From Thiotrichaceae bacterium UBA973 (GTDB lineage Bacteria; Pseudomonadota; Gammaproteobacteria; Eutrophobiales; Eutrophobiaceae), in NCBI GenBank assembly GCA_002292815.1, contig DBBX01000005.1, positions 62,001-126,000 of the forward strand: a stretch of DNA of 64,000 nucleotides, written 5' to 3'. Made by a program: the position numbers and the translations under genes. The notes under the pieces were generated by a model. The model was not told where the DNA came from and made no database searches. It saw only the letters and a list, made by a program, of their open reading frames with translations. This document shows, in pieces, positions 6,338 through 14,744 of this stretch (position 1 is the first letter of the stretch; every line of letters starts with the position of its first letter).

Positions 6338-6841
6338 ATGAAGGTTCAGCTGACAACGACACTCGGCCCAATAACACTGGAACTCAACTCGGAAAAAGCG
6401 CCGAAGACGGTCGAAAATTTTATAGCCTATGTTAAGAGTGGTCATTATGACGGCACTATTTTTCACCGGGTCATCAAAGATTTTATGATTCAATGCGGTG
6501 GCATGGATAAAGACATGAACTCAAAATCCACCAGAGACGAGATAGAAAATGAAGCCAACAATGGTCTGCCAAATGACTATGGCACTATATCTATGGCTCG
6601 CACATCTGCACCACACTCCGCATCTGCCCAATTTTTCATTAATACGAACGATAATACTTTCCTGAATTTTAAATCTGAGACTCAAGATGGTTGGGGTTAT
6701 TGCGTCTTTGGTAAAGTCGTCGATGGCATTGAAGTCGTCACCAGTATCGAAGAAAAACCAACCACGACACGCAATGGGCATCAAGATGTTCCAGAAGAAA
6801 CGGTTGAAATTGAAAAAGCAGTCGTACTTGAAGAGGAATAA
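6338..6841 (+). CDS. ppiB: Cyclophilin-type peptidyl-prolyl cis-trans isomerase (PpiB)
   Basis: A 167-residue single-domain cyclophilin with no signal peptide, so cytoplasmic. The family motifs are GTIFHRVIKDFMIQCGG (catalytic R and surrounding hydrophobic pocket), SMARTSAPHSASAQFFIN and WGYCVFGKVVDGIEVV. It accelerates proline isomerisation during folding. The start is the ATG at 6338, preceded by a GGAG at 6328-6331. It is followed after 27 bp by lpxH and probably shares its transcript. The ppiB-lpxH pairing next to cysS is also found in enterobacteria. Confidence 0.96.
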   Translation: MKVQLTTTLGPITLELNSEKAPKTVENFIAYVKSGHYDGTIFHRVIKDFMIQCGGMDKDMNSKSTRDEIENEANNGLPNDYGTISMARTSAPHSASAQFFINTNDNTFLNFKSETQDGWGYCVFGKVVDGIEVVTSIEEKPTTTRNGHQDVPEETVEIEKAVVLEEE

Positions 6842-6868
6842 GCACGGGTTTATATCGTTGATTAACTA

Positions 6869-7630
6869 ATGACAACACTCTTTGTTTCAGATTTACATCT
6901 AAGTTATCGGCGACCGGAGAAACTTGCCTTATTCAAGCGATTGATGACTGGCCCTGCATTAAAGGCTGATGCGCTTTATATACTCGGTGATTTGTTTGAT
7001 GACTTCTGGATTGGTTGTGATGATGACCATCCACCCAATCAGGAAGTCATGTCTATTTTACGTGAATACTCAGCCAACAGTGCTACGCAATTGTTCATCA
7101 TGCGCGGTAATCGTGACTTTCATCTCAATCAAGAATTTGCTAACGCAACGGGCTGTATTTTGATCGAAGACCCAACTGAAATCATGCTTGATGATAAAAA
7201 GGTTTTGTTAATGCATGGCGACACCTTGTGTACCGATGATGTGAAGTACCAGAAATGGCGACGGTTTATTACCAACCCGATTATTAAATGGATTTATTTC
7301 ATTATGCCGTTGTCATTGCGAACAAAAATTTCTCGTGACGTTCGCGGTTATGCCGCGGAAGCAGTACAAAAAAAAGCACCTGAAATAATTGATGTCACCG
7401 AAACAGCGGTATTAGATACGCTAAGACACTTCAACGTTGAAACATTGATCCATGGTCATACACACCGGCAAGCAAGACATGAAATCAAATTAAACAATGG
7501 TCAAGCGACGAGATTTGTTTTGGGTGAGTGGTTTGAACAAGACTGTGTCCTAGTCCATGATAAAAACGGTTTCAGCTTTGAACGCGTTGATGACTATATC
7601 AAGGAATACGAATTATCCCAGCGTGCCTGA
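6869..7630 (+). CDS. lpxH: UDP-2,3-diacylglucosamine diphosphatase (LpxH)
   Basis: A 253-residue calcineurin-like phosphoesterase with the five metal-binding signatures in order: SDLHLS (D8, H10), GDLFDDFW, RGNRDFHL, LMHGDTLCT and HGHTHRQ. It hydrolyses UDP-2,3-diacylglucosamine to lipid X in lipid A synthesis at the inner face of the inner membrane, which indicates a Gram-negative outer membrane with lipopolysaccharide. Length and motifs are standard. Its last 18 bp overlap the end of the convergent ampE-like gene. Confidence 0.95.
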   Translation: MTTLFVSDLHLSYRRPEKLALFKRLMTGPALKADALYILGDLFDDFWIGCDDDHPPNQEVMSILREYSANSATQLFIMRGNRDFHLNQEFANATGCILIEDPTEIMLDDKKVLLMHGDTLCTDDVKYQKWRRFITNPIIKWIYFIMPLSLRTKISRDVRGYAAEAVQKKAPEIIDVTETAVLDTLRHFNVETLIHGHTHRQARHEIKLNNGQATRFVLGEWFEQDCVLVHDKNGFSFERVDDYIKEYELSQRA

Positions 7631-8476
7631 TAAGGTCATGATGCCTAATATGGCAAGCCATATAATCAGGGTTCTGTTAATCAATCCTTTAAGCTCATCT
7701 ATCCAATAAGATTTTTCTTTGTCAGGTACGTCAATGTCTAGGTTATATTGCATGGCGCCTATCCCAGCATCGGTCAATACCTGATTATTAACCTCAAAAG
7801 AAAGATGCTCTGCTTTACTCCAGCCCGGCATGGCGTCAACCAGATGTCCAGCAAGGGCAAGCCCAAGTACCATCAACCTTGATGAGGGCCATTCGAGAAT
7901 GTTTATTAAAATAGAGTTACTATCAGTCAGACCGCTTCTAACCTCGTTAAACTCTTCATCCATTTTATTAACCAGTCGATAAAGTAATGCGCCAATGGGG
8001 CCAAGGATTAAAAACCAGAAAATAACGGCAAAGGTACGTTTATGAGATTCGACCAAGGTAGATTTTATGATAGCTAATTCATTAGAATCATTTTCGCTGA
8101 GCAGTGATTCGTCGACTAAATTTTCTGCTAGTGAAGCAGCAGCGTCGACATCATTCTCCTCTACTGCAGTGATATATTCATCAAGACGGTTGTCGAGATC
8201 TTCTGGCGCGAGGCAATAAATCAGGACAAGCAGTGATATGATTACGTCAACAATCCAGGACCATGAGCTTGAAAGAGTCAACACAACAATAAGTCCAGAT
8301 AAGGCAACTGATAATACAATCAATAAACCTAATACCCCATCCCAGAACTTATATTGCGCCAAGCGTTTCTCTAATCCGTAATATAATGAGATACACCAAT
8401 TAAAATTACGAAAGCGTTCCAATCCGCCCAGAAAAAAATCCAGGCCTAGGGCAATTAGAATAACGATTAATGTCAT
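7613..8476 (-). CDS. ampE: AmpE-like inner membrane protein
   Basis: A 287-residue membrane protein with predicted segments near residues 1-16, 47-67, 75-90, 131-150 and at the C-terminus. The conserved CLAPEDLDNRLDEYI (about residues 89-103) is typical of AmpE/CobD-like proteins. AmpE is genetically linked to beta-lactamase induction with AmpD; its biochemical role is poorly known. The start ATG overlaps the ampD stop (ATGA), so the two are translationally coupled, as in enterobacteria. No ampC or ampR is present in the window, so a role in general peptidoglycan recycling is more likely. The 3' end overlaps lpxH convergently by 18 bp. Confidence 0.85.
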   Translation of the reverse strand: MTLIVILIALGLDFFLGGLERFRNFNWCISLYYGLEKRLAQYKFWDGVLGLLIVLSVALSGLIVVLTLSSSWSWIVDVIISLLVLIYCLAPEDLDNRLDEYITAVEENDVDAAASLAENLVDESLLSENDSNELAIIKSTLVESHKRTFAVIFWFLILGPIGALLYRLVNKMDEEFNEVRSGLTDSNSILINILEWPSSRLMVLGLALAGHLVDAMPGWSKAEHLSFEVNNQVLTDAGIGAMQYNLDIDVPDKEKSYWIDELKGLINRTLIIWLAILGIMTLSGTLG

Positions 8477-9078
8477 AGTGTCAGTAAGGATAAGTAGTAG
8501 TTCTTGTCAAAAGCCGGACCAGGATCAGTTTTACGCCCCGGCGCAATATCACTATGTCCAACAATACGATCTTTTGTGATCTTGTTCCAGCGTTGGCATA
8601 TCATATCCGTTACCTTTGCTAAAGTAGTGTATTGAATTTCACAATAAGCTTCTTCATCACAACCTTCAAGCTCTATACCAATAGCAAAGTCATTACATAC
8701 CTCACGGCCATCAAAACATGATTCTCCGGCATGCCATGCACGCTTGGTAAAAGGAACGTATTGCGTTACCTCCCCTTTACGGTCGATTAGTAGATGCGAA
8801 GACACACGTAACTCATGTATTTCTGCAAAATAAGGATGTGCCTCAGGAATCAAGGTATTGGTAAATAACTGGTCGATAAAACCACCACCATATTCTTTGG
8901 GTGGCAAGCTTATGCCGTGAATCACCAAAAGACTGATATCTGATAGTTCTGCCCGCTCGTCACAATTGGGAGATTCAATAATACGTGCGCCAACTAACCA
9001 TGCACCGTCCTCATCAATCTGATAATTCACTCTCTTCAATTTCAATACCTGTATTGGACTGTTAAGCTTACTTAACAA
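8473..9078 (-). CDS. ampD: 1,6-anhydro-N-acetylmuramyl-L-alanine amidase (AmpD)
   Basis: A zinc amidase of about 190-201 residues that cleaves anhydro-muropeptides in the cytoplasm during cell-wall recycling. Signatures are LLVIHGISLPP with the first zinc histidine, HPYFAEIHELRVSSH, the RAWHAGES motif, FAIGIELEG, and the C-terminal GHSDIAPGRKTDPGPAFD with the other zinc ligands. No ATG is in frame near the N-terminus, so the start must be a TTG (9078) or a later TTG or GTG just before the WLVGARIIESPN core. The exact N-terminus is uncertain. It is coupled to ampE and divergent from egtC. Confidence 0.94.
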   Translation of the reverse strand: MLSKLNSPIQVLKLKRVNYQIDEDGAWLVGARIIESPNCDERAELSDISLLVIHGISLPPKEYGGGFIDQLFTNTLIPEAHPYFAEIHELRVSSHLLIDRKGEVTQYVPFTKRAWHAGESCFDGREVCNDFAIGIELEGCDEEAYCEIQYTTLAKVTDMICQRWNKITKDRIVGHSDIAPGRKTDPGPAFDKNYYLSLLTL

Positions 9079-9116
9079 AATAACATAACCATGACGAATC
9101 TAAAGAGAGAATTTTA

Positions 9117-9881
9117 ATGTGCCGATTAGCCGCTTATCTTGGTTCCGCGATATCACTGTCCGCATTTTTGCAGGAACATGAGCATAGCCTCATACAGCAA
9201 TCATGGGCTCCAAAAGAAATGCAAGATGGCACATTGAATGCCGATGGCTATGGTGTTGCATGGCTGGCAGATAATCATATTCCCAGTAGTTATAAGAATG
9301 TCCTGCCTATCTGGTCTGATACAAATTTAAATAGTCTAGGCCGCTCGATTAGCAGTCAGTTATGGCTAGCAAATATCCGTGGCGCTACACCGGGTCAAGG
9401 GATTAGTGAGTCGAATACTCAACCGTTTATAAAAGATAATTTGATATTCACCCATAACGGTAGTCTGAAGCCATTTAATAATATTACTAAAGCACGTTTT
9501 TTAGATGTATTACCAAACACGATCAGTGCAGACATAACCGGTGATTCAGACTCACAGTATTTATTCGCTTTATTGCAACTGCACTTACAAAATCGTGATT
9601 CAATATCCAATGCTATAATTTCGATGATGAATGATTTAAAGTCGATATGTGGTGACTCGGTATCGGCTCTATTAAATATAGTCTTCAGTGACGGAGACTC
9701 ATTGTATGCCTGTCGACATGCATTGAATGGTAATTGTCCAAGTCTTTATTATCTCTTTAAAGAAGATGATTTTTGGATAGCATCTGAACCACTCTCTCCA
9801 AACGATGCGTGGATAAGTTTTACTGAACATAGCCTTGTTCGTTTTAATCGTTCAGGAGTAATTGAAGATTACCGTCTATGA
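9117..9881 (+). CDS. egtC: EgtC-like class II glutamine amidotransferase
   Basis: A 254-residue Ntn hydrolase beginning MCRLAAYLG, where C2 becomes the catalytic N-terminal cysteine. The family signature HSLIQQSWAPKE, NADGYGVAWL, LANIRGATPG and THNGSLKPF follow. EgtC removes the glutamyl group from the gamma-glutamyl-hercynylcysteine sulfoxide intermediate in mycobacterial-type ergothioneine synthesis. It overlaps the following egtB-like gene by 4 bp (ATGA), which supports a joint pathway. No methyltransferase EgtD or EgtE gene lies nearby, so the substrate route remains open. Confidence 0.82.
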   Translation: MCRLAAYLGSAISLSAFLQEHEHSLIQQSWAPKEMQDGTLNADGYGVAWLADNHIPSSYKNVLPIWSDTNLNSLGRSISSQLWLANIRGATPGQGISESNTQPFIKDNLIFTHNGSLKPFNNITKARFLDVLPNTISADITGDSDSQYLFALLQLHLQNRDSISNAIISMMNDLKSICGDSVSALLNIVFSDGDSLYACRHALNGNCPSLYYLFKEDDFWIASEPLSPNDAWISFTEHSLVRFNRSGVIEDYRL

Positions 9882-11032
9882 ACAAATTGATTGCGACGTT
9901 TCGCTTATTACAAAACGAAGCTATTGAAATTGTCAGTGCCGTAGTTGAAGAGGATTACTATCAACAGTTTCATCCCGACTTAAGTCCTATTGGTTGGCAC
10001 CTTGGGCATTGTGTTTACACCGAAAACTACTGGATTAAAGAACAGTTACTAGAGAAAGAAGCTGTCCATGATTCATTAAGATCACTCTACGTACCGGAGT
10101 TAAGCGTCAAGCAATCACGCGGCGCAGCATTACCAGAAAAAAACAAGATGCTTGCTTGGGCTAAAAAAACGCAAAAAGAAAACTGCGCCTTGCTCGATTT
10201 GGCAACGACTCAAAACACTGCCCATGAATTATTGAAGAATGATTATTTAATTCATTTTTTGATCCAGCACTATTCACAGCATATTGAAACTATGATGATG
10301 GTTCTGACTGAAAGTCAGATTCATCGGGAGCATCCTCAATTCACACCTTCCAATACTTTAGAACCTAACGATATACAAAAAAAATTTATTACTGTTGAAT
10401 CCAACACCTACACTATTGGTCTTGAAGAAAACAATTTGCCTTATGATAACGAACAGCCAATGCATAGCGTAGAATTAGATAGCTTCAAAATAGCAAGCTT
10501 GCCGGTATCAAATGGTGCGTATTTGCATTTTATGAATTCGAATGCTTATTCTACAAAAGAAATTTGGTCCGACGCAGGATGGGCATGGTGTATTAACAAC
10601 AAACAATCTCATCCGCATCATTGGCAAAGACATAAAAGTGGGGTTTGGTATGGTATTGATCATCAAGGTCCATTTTCATTAGCAGAAGAGCAAGCGGTTT
10701 ATGGCTTAAACCACTATGAAGCTGAGGCCTATGCAAAATGGGCTGGAGGCAGGCTGCCCCATGAATACGAGTGGGAAGTGGCGGATAAAAATGTTCAATT
10801 AGAGCAAACCGGCACTGTCTGGGAATGGTGCAGCAATGCATTTCATCCCTATGATGGTTTTTCCCCCTACCCTTACGCAACTTATTCAGCGCCCTACTTT
10901 GATGGTCAACATTATCTATTAAAGGGTGGGAGTCGTTATACCAAAAAACATATTAAACGAGCCAGTTTTCGTAATTATTATCAGCCTGACAAGCGTCATA
11001 TTTTTGCAGGTTGTCGATTGGTTTATGACTGA
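9878..11032 (+). CDS. egtB: EgtB-like non-haem iron sulfoxide synthase
   Basis: A 384-residue two-domain protein. The N-terminal DinB-like domain (about 1-150) contains WHLGHCVYTENYW and the iron-binding HYSQHIE (HxxxHxE). The C-terminal FGE-sulfatase domain (about 170-384) contains YEAEAYAKWAGGRLPHEYEWE, GTVWEWCSNAF and the closing LKGGSRYTK and FAGCRLVYD. EgtB enzymes join hercynine to a thiol using oxygen; close relatives make ovothiol or selenoneine precursors. Pairing with an EgtC-like gene favours a gamma-glutamylcysteine-using EgtB. It is somewhat shorter than typical EgtB (about 420). SenA- or OvoA-like activity cannot be excluded without residue-level comparison. Confidence 0.82.
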   Translation: MNKLIATFRLLQNEAIEIVSAVVEEDYYQQFHPDLSPIGWHLGHCVYTENYWIKEQLLEKEAVHDSLRSLYVPELSVKQSRGAALPEKNKMLAWAKKTQKENCALLDLATTQNTAHELLKNDYLIHFLIQHYSQHIETMMMVLTESQIHREHPQFTPSNTLEPNDIQKKFITVESNTYTIGLEENNLPYDNEQPMHSVELDSFKIASLPVSNGAYLHFMNSNAYSTKEIWSDAGWAWCINNKQSHPHHWQRHKSGVWYGIDHQGPFSLAEEQAVYGLNHYEAEAYAKWAGGRLPHEYEWEVADKNVQLEQTGTVWEWCSNAFHPYDGFSPYPYATYSAPYFDGQHYLLKGGSRYTKKHIKRASFRNYYQPDKRHIFAGCRLVYD

Positions 11033-11056
11033 TACATTTATGTCAGGGTCTAAAGT

Positions 11057-11572
11057 ATGAATGATAACAATTTTCAAAAACGACTGGGCAGAGTCATGAC
11101 TGTCTTAGGTTGGATCATCGTTCTTGTTATTTTATCAGTGTATTTTGCCCGATATCTCGACCAGCAAAATAATCCAAACAAAGACTTATCCTCTATGCAA
11201 CGGGACGATTACAAACAAGTACAGTTACAGAGAAATCGCTACGGTCATTATGTTGCTAGCGGCATGATCAATAGCTCAGAAGTTGTATTTATACTTGATA
11301 CCGGTGCAACTGACATCAGTATTCCTGAAAAGGTAGCTCAAAAATTAAGACTTAAAGCCGGAATAAAGATACCCGTTCAGACCGCTAATGGACAGATCGA
11401 TGTTTATGCTACGACATTAGATCGTGTTAGCCTCGGCGAAATAGAATTACATAATATTAGTGCCAATATTAATCCCTATATGCAAGGCGAAGAGGTGCTT
11501 TTAGGCATGAGCTTTTTAAAACATCTCGACTTCTCTCAACAAGGCGACCAGTTGCTCATTCGACAATATTGA
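11057..11572 (+). CDS. Membrane-anchored retropepsin-like aspartic protease
   Basis: A 171-residue protein with one membrane segment at about residues 14-34 (MTVLGWIIVLVILSVYF) followed by a single pepsin-like half-domain with the catalytic triad FILDTGATDISIP (D at about residue 80) and the second signature EEVLLGMSFLKHLDF. This is the bacterial clan AA family that acts as a dimer, probably in the periplasm. Its substrate is unknown. It lies 24 bp after the egtB-like gene and may share its transcript, but no functional link is evident. Confidence 0.85.
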   Translation: MNDNNFQKRLGRVMTVLGWIIVLVILSVYFARYLDQQNNPNKDLSSMQRDDYKQVQLQRNRYGHYVASGMINSSEVVFILDTGATDISIPEKVAQKLRLKAGIKIPVQTANGQIDVYATTLDRVSLGEIELHNISANINPYMQGEEVLLGMSFLKHLDFSQQGDQLLIRQY

Positions 11573-11642
11573 TTGATAACGATTAAACTATCCTCCTTTC
11601 AATCAAAGTCTTAAGCAATTGAATGGAAACGATAGCAATAAC

Positions 11643-13016
11643 ATGAACTGGTTACTGGATAAGCTAAATACATTAAGCGGCATCATCTGGGGAGAGTACC
11701 TGCTCATCCCTCTATTGGCGTTCGTCGGGGTCTATCTGACGATTGGACTTCACGCCATGCCCTGGCGAAAAATACCCCTCGCATTTCAAACCCTGTGGCA
11801 AGGTAGAGAGGACTCATCTAAAAATAAAGGTGATATCAGTCCATTCCAAGCCTTAATGACAGCGCTATCTGCAACTGTTGGTACAGGTAATATTGCCGGT
11901 GTGGCCACTGCCATTTATTTCGGCGGTCCCGGCGCAATATTCTGGATGTGGGTCATTGCAATATTTGGTATGGCAACAAAATATGCCGAAGCGGTACTCG
12001 CTGTCAGTTATAGAGAAACTGATGCGCTTGGTAATTACGTTGGCGGCCCAATGTATTACATACGTAATGGTCTAGGTGACAACTGGCGCTGGATGGCTGC
12101 TTCATTTGCGTTTTTTGCCATGATTGCGGCATTTGGGATCGGTAACATGGTGCAATCCAATTCTGTAGCGGATGAGATTAATTCAAGCTTTAGTGTCCCT
12201 GCCTGGGTTACTGGCACTATTATGGCAGCATTAGCCGCCGTCGTAATTATCGGCGGCGTAAAACGTATCGCGCAGGTTGCTGCAAAACTGGTGCCTTTCA
12301 TGGCAGCAATTTATATCATTGCTGCGTTAGCCATCATTCTCTTAAATTTAGAAAAATTACCTGCGGCATTTTTACTCATCATAGAAAGCGCTTTTACCGG
12401 CTCTGCGGCAAGTGGCGGTTTCCTCGGCGCATCAATCTGGATGGCAATACGCTGGGGTTTTGCCAGAGGCATTTTCTCTAACGAGTCAGGTCTTGGTAGT
12501 GCTCCAATTGCCCATGCTGCTGCACAAACGAATGACCCGGTTAAACAAGGCATGGTGGCGATGTTAGGCACCTTCATAGACACCCTCATCCTGTGTAGCC
12601 TGACCGCATTCGTCATCATCATTACCGGAGCATGGGAAAGCGGTCTGCAAGGTGCGCCAATGACATCACTCGCATTTTCAAGTGGTCTATATGGGTATGG
12701 CAATTATGTCGTTAGTTTTGGTCTGATCTTATTTGCCTTCACTACCATACTCGGTTGGAGTTATTACGGTGAACGCTGTGCAAGCTATCTGTTTGGCACA
12801 AAGATTATAATTTACTATCGAATACTATGGATTATAGCGATTTTCATCGGCGCTATTGTAGAGCTAAAACTAGTCTGGACTTTTGCAGATGTCCTCAATG
12901 GCTTGATGGCGTTACCCAATCTTGTCGCCTTACTGCTACTGAGCCCCATTGTCTTTAGCAAAACACGTCAATACTTTAATAAAAATTCAAAATGGTCATT
13001 AACCAGAAAGATATAA
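11643..13016 (+). CDS. Alanine/glycine:cation symporter family protein (AGCS)
   Basis: A polytopic inner membrane protein of about 457 residues and 10-11 transmembrane segments. The AGCS signatures are present: FQALMTALSATVGTGNIAGV, the loop GGPGAIFWMWV, GGPMYYI, RGIFSNESGLGSAPIAHA and the late GWSYYGERC. Members import alanine, glycine or glutamine with sodium. The frame opens at a TTG at 11619; the ATG at 11643 (MNWLLDKLNTLSG) is the better start because it gives the usual family N-terminus. The 3' end overlaps nadC by 25 bp. Confidence 0.92.
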   Translation: MNWLLDKLNTLSGIIWGEYLLIPLLAFVGVYLTIGLHAMPWRKIPLAFQTLWQGREDSSKNKGDISPFQALMTALSATVGTGNIAGVATAIYFGGPGAIFWMWVIAIFGMATKYAEAVLAVSYRETDALGNYVGGPMYYIRNGLGDNWRWMAASFAFFAMIAAFGIGNMVQSNSVADEINSSFSVPAWVTGTIMAALAAVVIIGGVKRIAQVAAKLVPFMAAIYIIAALAIILLNLEKLPAAFLLIIESAFTGSAASGGFLGASIWMAIRWGFARGIFSNESGLGSAPIAHAAAQTNDPVKQGMVAMLGTFIDTLILCSLTAFVIIITGAWESGLQGAPMTSLAFSSGLYGYGNYVVSFGLILFAFTTILGWSYYGERCASYLFGTKIIIYYRILWIIAIFIGAIVELKLVWTFADVLNGLMALPNLVALLLLSPIVFSKTRQYFNKNSKWSLTRKI

Positions 13017-13819
13017 GCGCAAATGTTAAATCGGCATTAGCCGAGGATGTTGGTAGCGGAGATGTTACCGCAGACTTAATTCCTGAAGATGCTTTAGCTT
13101 CTGCAACATTAATCACGCGTGAACATGCTGTCATCGCCGGGTGCCAGTGGTTTAATGAAGTCTTTAATCAATTACCCCATACCACAACGATAAATTGGAA
13201 TGTTGCAGATGGTGATGTCGTTGCACCAGGGCAAACACTATGCACTATCGAGGGTTCTGCACGTTCACTATTAACCGGTGAGCGTACTGCCATTAATTTT
13301 TTACAGACACTCTCTGCTACCGCGACTACAGTTGCCAGTTTTGTCGACATCATAAAAGATACCGAAACAAAAATTTTAGATACCCGAAAAACTATTCCTG
13401 GTTTACGACTTGCACAAAAATATGCTGTCACTTGTGGTGGTGGCACCAACCATCGTGTTGGACTCTATGATGCCATCCTGATTAAAGAAAACCATATCAT
13501 GGCGGCGGGCAGCATTACGCAGGCTGTCAAACAAGCCAAAGAAAAAAACCTACCTGTAGAAGTAGAAGTTGAATCTTTAGCTGAACTTGAAGAAGCGTTA
13601 ATGGCTGAAGCAGATCAAATATTATTGGATAACTTTGATCTGGCATTATTAGAAAAGGCGGTAAATATTAATCAAGGTCGCGCCAAACTCGAAGCTTCCG
13701 GGAATATAATTAAAGATGACCTATATGCGATTGCAAAAACTGGTGTGGACTACATTTCTATTGGCGCATTAACCAAACACATTCGTGCAATTGATTTTTC
13801 CATGCGCATCAATCTATAG
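12992..13819 (+). CDS. nadC: Nicotinate-nucleotide pyrophosphorylase (carboxylating)
   Basis: A 275-residue quinolinate phosphoribosyltransferase, converting quinolinate and PRPP into nicotinate mononucleotide in de novo NAD synthesis. Signatures: LAEDVGSGDVTADLI at the N-terminus, ERTAINFLQTLSATAT, LDTRKTIPGLRLAQKYAV, GGGTNHRVGLYDAILIKENH and EVEVESLAELEEAL, ending with the GVDYISIGALTKH substrate loop. Length is standard. The start lies inside the last codons of the symporter gene (25-bp overlap), suggesting coupling. A strong hairpin begins within the last codons. Confidence 0.96.
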   Translation: MVINQKDISANVKSALAEDVGSGDVTADLIPEDALASATLITREHAVIAGCQWFNEVFNQLPHTTTINWNVADGDVVAPGQTLCTIEGSARSLLTGERTAINFLQTLSATATTVASFVDIIKDTETKILDTRKTIPGLRLAQKYAVTCGGGTNHRVGLYDAILIKENHIMAAGSITQAVKQAKEKNLPVEVEVESLAELEEALMAEADQILLDNFDLALLEKAVNINQGRAKLEASGNIIKDDLYAIAKTGVDYISIGALTKHIRAIDFSMRINL

Positions 13820-13834
13820 ATAGATGCGCATGGA
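13799..13834. terminator. Hairpin between the convergent nadC and fchA genes
   Basis: A perfect 12-bp inverted repeat, TCCATGCGCATC (13799-13810) and GATGCGCATGGA (13823-13834), straddles the nadC stop codon. It has no clear T run on either side. It probably acts as a bidirectional 3'-end structure rather than a textbook terminator. Confidence 0.6.
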
Positions 13835-13845
13835 AATGATTATTA

Positions 13846-14469
13846 TCAGAGTTTGCTCTTAACTAATTCATATATCTCTTCTTTCAGGACATCCATATCA
13901 GTTAGTAACGTTTCCAATTTCTGACGACGGTCATCCGCAAACTCTTTGTCCTTAATGCCACCTATATTGATATATACATTCAAGGCGGCACTTCTAAGAC
14001 CAGCGCAAGCTGCTAATACGGCGACACCCGCATCACTAATCACATTATTATTGCCCATGTCCGCAATTGGTTGGCTAAGATTAATCACTTCACGACAAAG
14101 CCGAGCGCATTCTAAAGGGACATCCGTTGCGGCTTTAAGTGCCGCTTGAATTTCTGTAGACCGTGCTGATTTTTCTTCATCCGTTTCTTTAGGCATCCCA
14201 TAAGAGGCCATGACACGGTCAAAGACATCAACGTCATCTTTTATAGCGTCCGTTAATTGTGTTCTTAATGCCTCAGACTTTGCGAGGATTTGCTTACACT
14301 CTTCTTCGACATCTTCATGACCTTTTTTACCGATGGTAAAATTTGCCACCATACTAATAAGAGCAGCACCCATGGCACCAGAGACCGCCGCCGCACCACC
14401 ACCACCTGGCGTTGAAGTCTTACTCGCCAAACCATCCAAGAATGCCTGAATCGTCATATCTCTAATCAT
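13846..14469 (-). CDS. fchA: Methenyltetrahydrofolate cyclohydrolase (FchA family)
   Basis: A protein of about 207 residues of the formiminotransferase-cyclodeaminase fold: STPGGGGAAAVSGAMGAALISMVANFTIGK near the N-terminus (split here as STPGGGGAAA and VSGAMGAALI), then D-rich helices and PLECARLCREVI. It interconverts methenyl- and formyl-tetrahydrofolate. The upstream frame extends to 14514, but the ATG at 14469, preceded by a G-rich tract, is the likely start (MIRDMTIQAF). It is divergent from mtdA, and in Methylobacterium mtdA and fch function as consecutive steps, so the pair forms a C1-transfer unit. Confidence 0.88.
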   Translation of the reverse strand: MIRDMTIQAFLDGLASKTSTPGGGGAAAVSGAMGAALISMVANFTIGKKGHEDVEEECKQILAKSEALRTQLTDAIKDDVDVFDRVMASYGMPKETDEEKSARSTEIQAALKAATDVPLECARLCREVINLSQPIADMGNNNVISDAGVAVLAACAGLRSAALNVYINIGGIKDKEFADDRRQKLETLLTDMDVLKEEIYELVKSKL

Positions 14470-14744
14470 AATCCCCCCCGGAATTTTTAAAAAGACGGCG
14501 ATTATATGCCACATGCAGAAAAATCGGTAAATTTTAATAGGTTCATGATTTTATTGAACATTAATTATTTGAATTATTTTCGTGGCAACTTAAGCAATTA
14601 CTTCGTTGTCGCATGATCCAGCATCGGTTACCTTATCCACTTTTTGAAGGGCCGTTCGGAGGGGAATGAGTCCGGTACTCGTGTATCTGATTGTTTACAT
14701 GGGTATTACTTAATTTAGAACAATACTCAGAGGAATTAACCATA
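14470..14744. other. Divergent fchA-mtdA promoter region
   Basis: This 275-bp gap must carry both promoters. I see no convincing riboswitch or operator. A small GAGT/ACTC stem occurs around 14668-14681, and a ribosome binding site (GAGG at 14730-14733) precedes mtdA. Confidence 0.4.

Noticed and set aside
13340..13352. TTGTCGACAT inside nadC
   Set aside because: Single, coding, and lacks the second half of the palindrome.
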